From: Agrobacterium rubi TR3 = NBRC 13261
GTDB taxonomy: Bacteria > Pseudomonadota > Alphaproteobacteria > Rhizobiales > Rhizobiaceae
Length of the DNA: 64,000 nucleotides
Assembly: GCF_000739935.1 (NCBI RefSeq)
Contig: NZ_BBJU01000001.1
Location: 45,780-109,779 of the forward strand
Direction of reading: 5' to 3'
The notes under the pieces were generated by a model that made no database searches, had not been told where the DNA came from, and worked only from the letters and a program-made list of their open reading frames with translations. Below, one piece after another: positions 8,646 through 17,151 of this stretch. How positions within the stretch are numbered: the first letter of the stretch is position 1; every line of letters starts with the position of its first letter. The position numbers were made by a program, and so were the translations under genes.

Positions 8646-9263
8646 ATGCGATCCTTTTCCAAGACTTGTACGACAGCGATTACGAGCACCGTGCTGACAA
8701 TCGCAACCTGCCTTGCGGCACAGGCTGCCGATGCGGTGCGGGTGCGCGGCACGGTCGAAAGCCTTGATGGCACGACTTTGTCGGTCAAAACCCGTGAGGG
8801 TGCCAGTGCCAAGATCATGCTCAAAGATGGCTGGCAGGTTTCAAGCGTCGCCAAGGCATCCGTCGATGACATCAAGCCGGGCGATTACGTTGGCATTGCT
8901 TCTCTGCCCACAGCCAGTGGTGGAGACGGCGCACTCGAGGTGCTGATTTTTCCCGCAGCCATGAAGGGCACCGGCGAAGGCAGTTATGCCTGGGATCTGA
9001 AGCCGAATAGCTCCATGACCAACGCCACCGTTGCCGACGCCGTCAAATCGGTCGATGGCCGTACCTTAACGGTTGCCTATAAGGGCAAGGAAAAAAAGAT
9101 TTCGATACCGGATGGCACGCCGGTCGTTACCTTCGCGCCTGCGACCGTTGCCGACATAAAGGCGGGTGCGACAGTGTTCGTGCCGTCCGGAAAGGCCGCG
9201 GATGGCGCCCTGTCGAGTGGCCGGGTCGTGGTCGGCACCAACGGTGTCGTTCCGCCAATGTGA
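8646..9263 (+). CDS. Small exported protein of unknown function
   Basis: 205 aa from ATG 8646, which has an AAGGA site eight bases upstream; the frame extends 20 codons further up without a better start. A classic Sec signal peptide ends in A-Q-A-A near residue 28, so the protein is periplasmic or secreted. The mature part contains two repeats of a small beta-rich module. Each has a V-x-x-x-D-G-x-T-L-x-V strand pair, then a basic patch, then V-D-D/A-D-I-K-x-G, at about residues 30-80 and 125-175. This is reminiscent of DUF5666-like OB-fold proteins, but the family is not certain. It follows gcd on the same strand beyond a terminator, so it is probably transcribed separately. No function can be assigned. 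Confidence 0.7.
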   Translation: MRSFSKTCTTAITSTVLTIATCLAAQAADAVRVRGTVESLDGTTLSVKTREGASAKIMLKDGWQVSSVAKASVDDIKPGDYVGIASLPTASGGDGALEVLIFPAAMKGTGEGSYAWDLKPNSSMTNATVADAVKSVDGRTLTVAYKGKEKKISIPDGTPVVTFAPATVADIKAGATVFVPSGKAADGALSSGRVVVGTNGVVPPM

Positions 9264-9303
9264 CGTGTTCGACGTCGTAGAAAATGGATGCCGCAGTTTG
9301 GAA

Positions 9304-9335
9304 ATGGCCGAGATAATGCTCTCGGCCATATTTTA
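9304..9335 (+). terminator. Terminator after the exported protein gene
   Basis: Perfect 10-bp stem ATGGCCGAGA (9304-9313) / TCTCGGCCAT (9320-9329) with loop TAATGC and a short ATTTTAT tail. Confidence 0.8.
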
Positions 9336-9423
9336 TGTCCGGTGCACAAAGCACTTGCACTAAAATGTAATAACATTACAAAAGCTCTGCTTGACGGCAT
9401 GTGCTGAATGAGTCTATCTGGCC

Positions 9424-9624
9424 ATGACGGTTTCGAGCGAGCAATCGTGAGGAATAATAGGGAATACGGTGAGGACTTTGGTCCGATGCCGTGGCTGCCC
9501 CCGCAACTGTGAGCGGATTGTCGAACCCATTGGCGCTTTTTACAAGCGTCATACCACTGCGAAGCACGATCGCGGGAAGGTTGGGTGAAGACGCAAATCC
9601 GTGAGCCAGGAGACCTGCCGTCAT
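9424..9624 (+). promoter_or_regulatory. Cobalamin (B12) riboswitch aptamer
   Basis: All hallmark blocks of the family are visible in order. P1 is closed by ATGACGG (9424-9430) with CCGTCAT (9618-9624). The core AATAGGGAATACGGTGAGGA lies at 9455-9474, and CCGATGCCGTGGCTGCCCCC follows at about 9483-9502 with CGCAACTGT after it. A GGGAAGG element lies near 9574, and the B12 box AGCCAGGAGACCTGCC at 9604-9619. A CGGGC/GCCCG hairpin at 9642-9657 follows and may be the expression platform. Adenosyl- or hydroxocobalamin binding normally switches expression of the downstream uptake genes off. Confidence 0.95.
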
Positions 9625-9671
9625 AAGTTCATTCCAATTCACGGGCGGGGATGCCCGGAGCAGGAGACGTC

Positions 9672-9758
9672 GTGATTGCATCAAGCGCTGCCCAGCGCCT
9701 TATTCCATCTGCCATGTCCCGGTTTCAGATCGTCCCAGTGCTGCGTTTTGCGGGCTGA
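9672..9758 (+). CDS. Possible 28-codon leader ORF between riboswitch and importer
   Basis: GTG at 9672 with an AGGAGA site five bases upstream, ending in TGA 9756-9758. It lies in the expression-platform region, 66 bases before the binding-protein start. The peptide resembles nothing I recognise. The strong ribosome site is the reason to list it; coding is unproven, and it may instead be part of the regulatory RNA. Confidence 0.25.
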   Translation: MIASSAAQRLIPSAMSRFQIVPVLRFAG

Positions 9759-9824
9759 CTGTTGAAACATGTTCATAAACGGTGGCCGTCTGTGCCGCCC
9801 ATGACGATCGGGGACTATCGAAAA

Positions 9825-10856
9825 ATGACATTCCATTTCAGACACCTGCTGTGTGCTGCGACGTTTGCCGTCGCGACAATCGGCGCATCGATCCCGTCAG
9901 CTCAAGCGGCTGAAACGACCTATCCGCTGACGATCCAGAACTGCGGTCGCGACGTGACCTTCACGCATGCGCCAGAGCGCACCGTTTCGATCGGTCAAAG
10001 CACCACGGAAATTCTTTATATGCTCGGTCTTGCCGACAAGGTCGTCGGCACTGCGGTGTGGATCGGCCCTGTCATCAAGGGTTACGAAGAGGCCAATGCC
10101 AAGATCGACCGTCTGGCCGATAATGATCCAAGCTTTGAGAGCGTTCTGGCCAAAAAGCCTGACTTGGTGACGGCGCAGTTCCAGTGGCATGTCGGTCCTG
10201 AAGGCGTGGTTGCCAAGCCAGAACAGTTCGAAGAACTGAAGATACCGGTTTACATATCGCCTGCCGATTGCACGGGGAAGGATAATTCCAGCGGCGGCGA
10301 CGGCGTTCGCCATTCCGTCTTCACCATGGACCTGATCTACCAGGAAGTGACCGATCTCGCCAAAATCTTCAACGTCCAGGACAAGGGCGAAAAGCTGGTG
10401 GCTGATCTCAAGGCCCGCGAAGAGGTGGCACGCAAGAAGATCGCGTCCGTGGATGGCAAACTTTCCGCCGTTTTCTGGTTCTCCAGCGCCGAACTGGATA
10501 TCGACCCTTACGTCGCAGGCAAGAATGGTGCGCCCGGTTACATCATGTCGGCACTCGGCATCAAGAATGTCATCGACAGCGACGAGGAATGGCCAACGGT
10601 GGGTTGGGAGACCATCGCAAAGTCGCAGCCGACGCTGATCGTCGCCGGTAAGATGGATCGCAAGCGCTACCCAGCGGACGACATCGTCGTTAAGGAAAAA
10701 TTTCTGAAGGAAGACCCGGTCGCAAGCCTGATGCCTGCCGTCAAGCAGGGCCATGTCGTCGTCATGGATGCGCAGGCCATGAACCCGACCATCCGCACTA
10801 TCGAAGGTATTGAAGTTCTGGCCGACGCCGTCGTCCAGCTTGGACTGTCCAAGTAG
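9825..10856 (+). CDS. ABC transporter substrate-binding protein, corrinoid/Fe-siderophore type (BtuF/FepB-like)
   Basis: About 343 aa. A cleavable Sec signal (residues 1-27, ending S-A-Q-A-A) precedes a class III binding protein (TroA-like fold). It has the family opening N-C-G-x-x-V-T-F and the A-P-E-R-T-V-S-I-G-Q-S-T-T-E-I-L-Y-M-L-G-L strand-helix, and it keeps the long connecting helix. It should capture a chelated metal or corrinoid in the periplasm. The ATG at 9825 gives a compact signal peptide; upstream in-frame starts (TTG 9762, ATG 9801) would put a charged extension in front. It is the first gene after the B12 riboswitch and is followed two bases later by its permease. Corrinoid uptake is inferred from that riboswitch; by sequence alone iron-siderophore is equally possible. 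Confidence 0.82.
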   Translation: MTFHFRHLLCAATFAVATIGASIPSAQAAETTYPLTIQNCGRDVTFTHAPERTVSIGQSTTEILYMLGLADKVVGTAVWIGPVIKGYEEANAKIDRLADNDPSFESVLAKKPDLVTAQFQWHVGPEGVVAKPEQFEELKIPVYISPADCTGKDNSSGGDGVRHSVFTMDLIYQEVTDLAKIFNVQDKGEKLVADLKAREEVARKKIASVDGKLSAVFWFSSAELDIDPYVAGKNGAPGYIMSALGIKNVIDSDEEWPTVGWETIAKSQPTLIVAGKMDRKRYPADDIVVKEKFLKEDPVASLMPAVKQGHVVVMDAQAMNPTIRTIEGIEVLADAVVQLGLSK

Positions 10857-10858
10857 GA

Positions 10859-11878
10859 ATGGGTGCTTGTTTCACCCTTACCCGTGCCGTGTTGCTGGCG
10901 GCCGGGTTTCTGGCCCTGGCACTTTGGCTCGGTGCCGCCATTGGCGAGACATCCATTCCCATGGATGTCGTCGCCAAAACCGTGGCAAACCGTGTGTTCC
11001 ATGCGGGCTATCCACTCGACGCCATCGATGAAGGCATTATCTGGAACTACCGCCTCAGCCGGGCGGTGGTCGCCGCCTGCTGTGGTGCGGCACTGGCGCT
11101 ATCGGGCGTCGTTCTGCAAGCGCTTTTGCGCAATCCGCTGGCCGATCCCTATATTCTCGGCATTTCGGCGGGGGCATCGACGGGCGCTGTCGGTGTCGCC
11201 ATTCTCGGCTTCGGTGCGGGTATGCTGAGCATGCCGCTGGGCGCATTTCTCGGTGCGCTGGTGGCGTTCGCACTTGTCAGCCTGCTGGCCTTGCGGGCGG
11301 GCAGCGGCAACAGCGCCATCATTCTGGCGGGTGTCGCCGGCTCACAGCTGTTCAATGCCACCACGTCCTTCATCGTCACCAAGGCGGCGAACGCCGAACA
11401 GGCGCGGGGCATCATGTTCTGGCTGCTGGGCAACCTGTCTGGTGTTCGCTGGCCGGATGTCTGGCTGGCCTTGCCAGTCGCCATCGGCGGTTTCATCGTC
11501 TGTCTGTGGTATGCACGCGCGCTGGATGCTTTCACCTTTGGTTCCGAATCCGCCGCGTCCCTCGGCATACCGGTACGCCGCGTCTATATCGTTCTCACCG
11601 GCATCTGTGCCCTGATGACGGCCATCATGGTCAGCATCGTCGGCTCCATCGGTTTCATCGGGCTCGTCATTCCCCATGCCGCACGCATGATCGTCGGCAT
11701 TCGCCACGGGCGACTGCTGCCTGCGGCAGCCTTGACGGGGGCCGTGTTCATGATTGCGGCCGATATCGTCTCGCGCACCATCATCACGGGCCAGGTCCTG
11801 CCCATCGGCGTCATCACCGCATTATTCGGTGCACCGGCTTTCGCACTCATTCTCAGCCAGCGACGGAGGTCGGTATGA
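10859..11878 (+). CDS. FecCD-family ABC transporter permease
   Basis: 339 aa, normal for the BtuC/FecCD family, with about ten transmembrane helices. The signature R-L-S/P-R motif and G-x-x-L-Q-x-x-x-x-N-P-L-A-D-P-x-I-L-G-I-S-x-G-A segment lie at about residues 63-107. The cytoplasmic loop that contacts the ATPase shows S-I-G-F-I-G-L-V-I-P-H-A-A-R near residue 265. The ATG is two bases after the binding-protein stop, and the stop overlaps the ATPase start. It forms the membrane channel of the importer controlled by the cobalamin riboswitch. Confidence 0.92.
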   Translation: MGACFTLTRAVLLAAGFLALALWLGAAIGETSIPMDVVAKTVANRVFHAGYPLDAIDEGIIWNYRLSRAVVAACCGAALALSGVVLQALLRNPLADPYILGISAGASTGAVGVAILGFGAGMLSMPLGAFLGALVAFALVSLLALRAGSGNSAIILAGVAGSQLFNATTSFIVTKAANAEQARGIMFWLLGNLSGVRWPDVWLALPVAIGGFIVCLWYARALDAFTFGSESAASLGIPVRRVYIVLTGICALMTAIMVSIVGSIGFIGLVIPHAARMIVGIRHGRLLPAAALTGAVFMIAADIVSRTIITGQVLPIGVITALFGAPAFALILSQRRRSV

Positions 11879-12660
11879 TGTTATGTGCACATAATCTATG
11901 CTGGTCTGCTGGTGGCGTCGAGATCGTCAAAAATGTCAGCCTCGAGATCAAGCCGGGAGAGTTTTTGGGCGTCGTCGGTCCCAACGGTTCCGGCAAGACC
12001 AGCCTCATGTCGCTTCTCTGCGGCATTAGGAAAGCTAAATCCGGTCAAGTGACGCTCGATGGAAAGGCCATGCAGAGCCTCAACTGCCGGGATGTCGCGC
12101 GCTCTATCGCGCTGGTCGAACAGCAGGCCGAAACGCAGGAGCGGATCAATGCCCGCCAGGCCGTTGAACTCGGGCGCACGCCGCACAAAGGCGCTCTATC
12201 TCCGTGGTCTGCGCAAGATGATGCCATCGTCGATCAGGCATTGCGGGATGTGGACGCCGACCATCTCGCCAAACGTATGTGGCATACGCTGTCGGGCGGG
12301 GAACGGCAACGGCTGCACATCGCCCGCGCCTTGGCGCAAAAGCCGGATATTCTGCTTTTGGACGAGCCGACCAACCATCTCGATATCGGCCATCAGATCG
12401 CGCTTCTGCATCTGGTGCGCAAGCAGCGGCTGACCGTTGCTGCTGCCCTTCACGATCTGAACCACGCCGCGATGTTCTGCGACCGTGTTGCGGTTATGAA
12501 ACGTGGTGAACTGGTTGCGCTTGGCAAGCCATCCACCGTCTTCACGGCTGATCTGATTGGCGATGTCTTTGGCGTGGCTGTGGATGTCGAGCGCGGGGAT
12601 GACGACATCTGCCACATTCGCTACCGACCACCCCGCGATGAGACGCTATCAACCTCATAA
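11875..12660 (+). CDS. ABC transporter ATP-binding protein (BtuD/FecE-like)
   Basis: 261 aa. Walker A G-P-N-G-S-G-K-T-S near residue 37, signature L-S-G-G-E-R-Q-R-L near 141, and Walker B I-L-L-L-D-E-P-T-N-H-L-D near 160. The order and the N-H-L-D variant are typical of the iron-siderophore/B12 class. It starts at ATG 11875 overlapping the permease stop (ATGA), with GGAGGT upstream; a second ATG follows directly. It powers the importer with the two preceding genes. No TonB-dependent outer-membrane receptor is in this operon. Confidence 0.93.
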   Translation: MMLCAHNLCWSAGGVEIVKNVSLEIKPGEFLGVVGPNGSGKTSLMSLLCGIRKAKSGQVTLDGKAMQSLNCRDVARSIALVEQQAETQERINARQAVELGRTPHKGALSPWSAQDDAIVDQALRDVDADHLAKRMWHTLSGGERQRLHIARALAQKPDILLLDEPTNHLDIGHQIALLHLVRKQRLTVAAALHDLNHAAMFCDRVAVMKRGELVALGKPSTVFTADLIGDVFGVAVDVERGDDDICHIRYRPPRDETLSTS

Positions 12661-12763
12661 TCAGCGTCGCTGCCACGTCTTCTGCTGCGAGGTGGCCTCG
12701 TTTATTAGCGCAATCGAAATCGACTGCGCCTCTCTTGAATTGAAAAAGTTGCCTCCCACATCT

Positions 12764-12837
12764 GGACCAACCCGCTGGTCCGGGCCCCTCTGGTGAAAGT
12801 CTCGGCGCTTTCACGATGTCGGACCTTTCCCGACATC
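12764..12837 (+). promoter_or_regulatory. Three tandem hairpins in the leader of the small interrupted gene
   Basis: Consecutive stems: GGACCA/TGGTCC (12764-12781), GTGAAAG/CTTTCAC (12793-12814) and GATGTCGG/CCGACATC (12815-12837, loop ACCTTTC). They end 22 bases before the ATG at 12860. There is no T-tract, so this is unlikely to be a simple terminator. It could be a structured 5' leader or a small RNA; no known riboswitch class is recognised. Confidence 0.4.
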
Positions 12838-12859
12838 TTCGCCGAGTACAGAGGTTTTT

Positions 12860-13171
12860 ATGCTTTCCGATATTGCCGCATGGTTCATCACGCTTTTCGT
12901 CCTCAACCCCATTCAGGCCGATGTGCAGGAGCGTATGCAAGGCGCAAATGCATCGGCCCAATCCATCCAGCAATCGTAGCAATGTATCGCAGCGCAGGGA
13001 CCGAAGTTGCTTCAGCGCGCTGGCGAAGACCCGTCATGGGCGATCGCTACGGCGGCTGGTTATACGCTGGGCTGGACGTCACCGGTACAGTTGCTGGATG
13101 CGACCGATCCGAATTGCGCCGAACTCACCCGCCTGTTTCAGGCCGGTGAGGGCGAAGAGGCCAACAGCTAA
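12860..13171 (+). pseudogene. Small ORF interrupted by an in-frame TAG codon
   Basis: From ATG 12860, with an AGAGG ribosome site five bases upstream, the frame runs 39 codons to TAG (12977-12979). It then continues in the same frame for another 63 codons to TAA (13169-13171). Both halves have rhizobial codon usage and protein-like composition. The first opens with a hydrophobic helix (W-F-I-T-L-F-V-L) resembling a short signal or membrane anchor. The second is Ala/Gly-rich with an S-W-A-I-A-T-A-A-G segment and two Cys, one on each side of the middle. TAG sits in a glutamine-rich stretch (Q-Q-S-stop-Q-C), so a single CAG to TAG change explains it. It may be a broken gene, or read through. Family not recognised. 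Confidence 0.55.
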
Positions 13172-13182
13172 AGACACTCGGA

Positions 13183-13218
13183 AATCCGGCGGCCTGAGAG
13201 ATCAGGCCTTGCCGGATT
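13183..13218. terminator. Long hairpin at the end of lpsL and the small ORF
   Basis: Nested stems AATCCGGC/GCCGGATT (13183-13190, 13211-13218) and GGCCTGA/TCAGGCC (13191-13197, 13202-13208). They lie between the two convergent genes and overlap the lpsL stop. There is no strong T-run, so it could be a bidirectional transcription barrier. Confidence 0.5.
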
Positions 13219-14218
13219 GCCAGTTGCGATACCAGTCCACGAAAGCGGCAACGCCTGTTTCGATAGTGATGTCAGGCGCATAACCAGTCAGTGCGCGCAG
13301 CAGATCGGGCGAGGCGAAGGTGCGCGGCACATCGCCTTGCTGCATCGGCAGCATGTTGCGGATGGCCTTCTGGCCGAGAACATCTTCGACCGTTTCAACG
13401 AAACGCATCAGTTCCACCGGCTGGCCGCCGCCGATATTGACGACGCGGAACGGCGCATGTTTCGACAGCGTGTCGGTCACGCCGTCTTCGGTCACGCGGT
13501 TGTCTTCCGATGGCGCGATGTGGCTGAGCCTTACGATGCCTTCGACCAGGTCGTCGATATATGTGAAGTCGCGGCTCATCTTGCCTTCACCGTAGATGTC
13601 GATGGGCTGGCCCTTCAAAATCGCATCCACGAATTTGAACAGCGCCATATCAGGGCGACCCCACGGGCCATAGACCGTGAAAAAGCGGAAGGCCGTTGTC
13701 GGCACCTTGTGCAGATGCGCGTAGCTATGCGCCATCAGCTCCATGGATTTCTTGGTGGCGGCATAGATCGTCATCGGCTCGTCGGCCTTGTCGCTTTCAG
13801 CGAAAGGCACTTTTTCGTTCGAGCCATAGATCGAGGATGTTGAAGCCAGCAGCAGATGCTGAGGCTGCAACGTCTTTGCCAGCTCCAGAATGTTCCAGGA
13901 GCCGATCAGGTTGGAGTTGACGTAGTCCTTCGGGCAATCGATGCTGTAGCGCACACCGGCCTGTGCCGCGAGATGGATGATCACTTCCGGCTCGGCGAGA
14001 TCAGCGGCGCGGTTCAGCGCATCGGCATCTTCCAGCATGCCGATCTGGGCCTTGAAGCCATTGGAGCGGGCTAGAATTGTGTGGCGTTTTTCTTTGAGCG
14101 CAATATCGTAATATTGCGTCATGCCATCGAAGCCGACGACGAAATGGCCATCATCCAGCAAACGCTTTGCCAGGTGAAAGCCGATGAAACCTGCCGTGCC
14201 GGTAATCAGATATCGCAT
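13202..14218 (-). CDS. lpsL: UDP-glucuronate 4-epimerase (LpsL type)
   Basis: 338 aa. An extended short-chain dehydrogenase of the GalE/RmlB type: an N-terminal NAD-binding G-T-A-G-F-I-G motif at residues 7-13, a catalytic Ser segment L-A-S-T-S-S-I-Y-G, and the Y-A-A-T-K catalytic Tyr/Lys near residue 152. The sequence, with G-P-W-G-R-P-D-M-A near 188, is typical of enzymes converting UDP-glucuronate to UDP-galacturonate for LPS and capsule. The gene lies 12 bases downstream of UDP-glucose dehydrogenase on the same strand, so the pair supplies UDP-GlcA and then UDP-GalA. This matches the linked lpsL-rkpK gene pair of Sinorhizobium. The start ATG at 14218 is unambiguous. Confidence 0.9.
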   Translation of the reverse strand: MRYLITGTAGFIGFHLAKRLLDDGHFVVGFDGMTQYYDIALKEKRHTILARSNGFKAQIGMLEDADALNRAADLAEPEVIIHLAAQAGVRYSIDCPKDYVNSNLIGSWNILELAKTLQPQHLLLASTSSIYGSNEKVPFAESDKADEPMTIYAATKKSMELMAHSYAHLHKVPTTAFRFFTVYGPWGRPDMALFKFVDAILKGQPIDIYGEGKMSRDFTYIDDLVEGIVRLSHIAPSEDNRVTEDGVTDTLSKHAPFRVVNIGGGQPVELMRFVETVEDVLGQKAIRNMLPMQQGDVPRTFASPDLLRALTGYAPDITIETGVAAFVDWYRNWQSGKA

Positions 14219-14230
14219 GTTTTCGCCTTC

Positions 14231-15538
14231 CTATGATGACCGGCCGATACCGGCATAGGTGAAGCCATGGGCGGTGACTTCATCCGGACGATAGATATTG
14301 CGCAAGTCCACCAGAACCGGTGACGCCATGATGGATTTCAGGCGGTCAAGGTCGAGCGCGCGGAACTGGTTCCATTCGGTCACGATCACCACCGCATCGG
14401 CTCCCTGTGCCGCCTCGTAAGGTCCATCAGCATATTCGATGCCCTCCATCAAAGGCCGCGCATTGACCATGCCTTCGGGATCGTAACCCGTCACTTTGGC
14501 GCCCGCATCCTGCAAGGTCTGAACGACGGCAATGGCCGGGCTGTCGCGCATATCGTCGGTGTTCGGCTTGAAGGTGAGGCCGAGAACCGCAACCTTCTTC
14601 CCTCTGATATCGCCACCCACGGCGGCAATGACCTTGCGGCCCATGGCGCGTTTGCGGGTATCATTGACGGCAATCGTCGTCTCGATCAGGCGAACCGGGC
14701 TGTCATAATCCTGTGCGGTCTTGGCCAGCGCCAGCGTGTCCTTTGGAAAGCACGAACCGCCATAGCCGGGGCCTGCATGCAGGAATTTTCCGCCGATGCG
14801 GCCATCAAGACCGATGCCGCGGGACACATCCTGAACGTCCGCACCGACCTTTTCGCACAGGTCTGCCATCTCGTTGATGAAGGTGATCTTCATGGCGAGG
14901 AAAGCGTTAGCGGCATATTTGATCAGTTCTGACGTGCGGCGCGTGGTGAACAGCAGCGGCGACTGGTTGAGGTAAAGCGGGCGGTAGACCTCGGTCATGA
15001 CAGGACGTGCGCGCTCATCTGACAGGCCGACGACGATGCGGTCCGGGCGCTTGAAGTCGTCGATGGCAGCACCTTCACGCAGAAATTCCGGGTTGGAGAC
15101 GACGGCGATATCGGCGCTCGGGTTTTCCTCTCGCATGATGCGCTCCACCTCGTCGCCGGTGCCGACCGGCACGGTGGACTTGGTGACGATGACCGTAAAG
15201 CCTGTGACGGCGGCTGCGATTTCGCGGGCAGCGGCATAGACGTAAGCCAGATCGGCGTGGCCATCTCCCCGACGCGACGGTGTGCCGACCGCGATGAAGA
15301 CGGCATCTGCATCCGCGACGGCACTTTTCAGGTCCGTCGTGAAGCACAAGCGGCCTGCCTTGGCATTGCTGGCGACGATGGCATCGAGGCCCGGCTCGAA
15401 AATCGGGATTTGCCCGTTTTTCAGCGCCTCGATCTTTTCGGGCATCTTGTCGACGCAGATGACATCATGACCGAAATCGGCAAAACAGGCACCTGAAACA
15501 AGCCCCACATAACCAGAGCCAATCATTACAATACGCAT
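14231..15538 (-). CDS. ugd: UDP-glucose 6-dehydrogenase
   Basis: 435 aa. Oxidises UDP-glucose to UDP-glucuronate with two NAD+. It has an N-terminal Rossmann motif G-S-G-Y-V-G-L-V (residues 7-14), the central helix F-I-N-E-M-A-D-L, the catalytic Cys in G-P-G-Y-G-G-S-C-F-P-K-D (near residue 255), and the C-terminal T-F-K-P-N-T-D-D-M-R-D-S-P motif. The ATG at 15538 is chosen because AAAGG lies seven bases upstream and the sequence begins directly with the first beta strand. Called rkpK in rhizobia. It precedes lpsL in an operon that makes acidic sugar donors for surface polysaccharides. Confidence 0.93.
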   Translation of the reverse strand: MRIVMIGSGYVGLVSGACFADFGHDVICVDKMPEKIEALKNGQIPIFEPGLDAIVASNAKAGRLCFTTDLKSAVADADAVFIAVGTPSRRGDGHADLAYVYAAAREIAAAVTGFTVIVTKSTVPVGTGDEVERIMREENPSADIAVVSNPEFLREGAAIDDFKRPDRIVVGLSDERARPVMTEVYRPLYLNQSPLLFTTRRTSELIKYAANAFLAMKITFINEMADLCEKVGADVQDVSRGIGLDGRIGGKFLHAGPGYGGSCFPKDTLALAKTAQDYDSPVRLIETTIAVNDTRKRAMGRKVIAAVGGDIRGKKVAVLGLTFKPNTDDMRDSPAIAVVQTLQDAGAKVTGYDPEGMVNARPLMEGIEYADGPYEAAQGADAVVIVTEWNQFRALDLDRLKSIMASPVLVDLRNIYRPDEVTAHGFTYAGIGRSS

Positions 15539-15775
15539 CGAAAAACCTTTCGGGATCAAGGCGGACGATCACTCGCCAACGCTCTTGCGCGTCAAAACAG
15601 CAATTTGAGTAGCTGTTTATCCGCCTTCGCTGCCGGGGCCAAGCGCACAGCCGGTTTTCAACGGACGATTTCAAGAAATTGTTGTAAACCCTGTGAAAGC
15701 AGGGCAACGCTTGGTCGGTATCCGGCGTTCTTTCATTGCCGTCCTGACTGCTCTTCCCGGGGAATATCCGCATCC

Positions 15776-16990
15776 ATGATCCAGCCATCCAGCCTTTCGG
15801 ATATCGCGCTCTGGCTTTCGCAGCAGGGCTACGAAGGCCAGGCCGAAGAAGTTCTGCTGTCTGGCTTTTGCGAGAGATGCAATGCCGCTGGCATCAGCAT
15901 CTCCTCGGCACTAATCCTGATGGACACATTGCACCCGGATTTTGAAGGCCATGCCTTTCGGTGGGACAGCCACGACATTTTCGAATCCTCCAGCGTTTAC
16001 GATTTCACCGATGATGGCACGGCGCGTGAGGCGTGGGAAAATTCGGTATTTTTCCAGCTTATCCAAGACAACGCGAACGAAGCGCGACACCGGTTCTTTC
16101 TGGGCGAAGAGACGGCCTTTCGAAAACTTGGAGAGCTGAAGAGCCTGGGCCATACCGATTATCTGGCGACGATCCATCGCTTCACGGATCGTGGCAGCAT
16201 CGGCGAGATGAATGCGTTTTATTCGCAATGGCTGACCCGCCACCCCGAAGGCTTTCACGACGATGAGCTTGCGGCCCTGCGCATGCTGTCGCCAACGCTT
16301 GCGCTGGCCTTCAAGGCCGCGTCCTGCATGCGCATCATCGGTACGATCAGCGATGTGTATCTGGGCCGCGATGCAGGCCGCAAGGTCATGAGCGGGACGA
16401 TTACCCGCGGTGAGGTCGAGAGGATCGACGCCGTCCTGTGGTTTTCCGATCTGCGTGATTTCACCGGTATTTCAGATCGCGCAGAGCCGGACCAGATCAT
16501 CCCGTTTCTCAACGACTATGCCGGTCTGGTCATCGATGCCATCCATGCCCATGGCGGCAGTGTGCTGAAGTTGATCGGTGACGGGGTGCTCGCGATCTTT
16601 CGCGATGCCGATCAGCAGTCCGGTTGTGCCGCAGCACTGGCGTCGGAAATCACGATGCGCACCAACCTTACCGTATTAAACAACCGGCGTCGCCTAGAGG
16701 GTCTGCCGACCACGGATGTCTATCTCGGACTGCATGTGGGGGAGGTGTTCTACGGCAACATAGGCAGCCGCAACCGGCTCGATTTTACCGTGGTTGGACC
16801 GGCGGTTAACATGGTCAGCCGCATCAGCAGCCTGTGCGGCTCGGTCGACCGCGACACCGTCATGTCGCGCGAGTTCGTGGCAACGTGCCCGGAAAACATG
16901 CGCGGCTTCATGGTCTCCATGGGGCGATATGCCCTGCGTGGCTTTGCACGGGCGCATGAGCTTTACACCATCGACCCGGAAATCTGCTGA
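15776..16990 (+). CDS. Class III adenylate/guanylate cyclase
   Basis: 404 aa. The C-terminal half (about 215-390) is a class III cyclase catalytic domain. It has the first metal-binding Asp in L-W-F-S-D-L-R-D-F-T, the second in K-L-I-G-D-G-V-L-A-I-F, and a late nucleotide-binding segment (D-F-T-V-V-G-P-A-V-N-M-V-S-R). The N-terminal ~200 residues are hydrophilic and without membrane segments. They match no domain I can name but resemble the N-terminal region common in rhizobial cyclases of this length. The protein should be a soluble enzyme making cAMP. The start at ATG 15776 is supported by a GGGGA site; the frame upstream is low-quality. The gene is divergent from ugd. Confidence 0.85.
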   Translation: MIQPSSLSDIALWLSQQGYEGQAEEVLLSGFCERCNAAGISISSALILMDTLHPDFEGHAFRWDSHDIFESSSVYDFTDDGTAREAWENSVFFQLIQDNANEARHRFFLGEETAFRKLGELKSLGHTDYLATIHRFTDRGSIGEMNAFYSQWLTRHPEGFHDDELAALRMLSPTLALAFKAASCMRIIGTISDVYLGRDAGRKVMSGTITRGEVERIDAVLWFSDLRDFTGISDRAEPDQIIPFLNDYAGLVIDAIHAHGGSVLKLIGDGVLAIFRDADQQSGCAAALASEITMRTNLTVLNNRRRLEGLPTTDVYLGLHVGEVFYGNIGSRNRLDFTVVGPAVNMVSRISSLCGSVDRDTVMSREFVATCPENMRGFMVSMGRYALRGFARAHELYTIDPEIC

Positions 16991-17151
16991 CGCCGACAAG
17001 ACAGGCGAAGCGAACGGTTTTCCTGTTTTTGCGCCTTGTGCCGGGGTGATGGAAGGCGTAGCCAGAGATGGGGGCTATCGTCACATCACCGTCATCAGCG
17101 CATCGTTTCGATGTCAGGCGGTTGCCTGTTCTCCTGTCGGGATCGGTTGCC

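Noticed and set aside
11506..11874. Long upstream extension of the importer ATPase frame
   Set aside because: This part lies inside the permease gene in another frame and gives a His/Arg-rich translation. The ATG at 11875 with GGAGGT is clearly the start.
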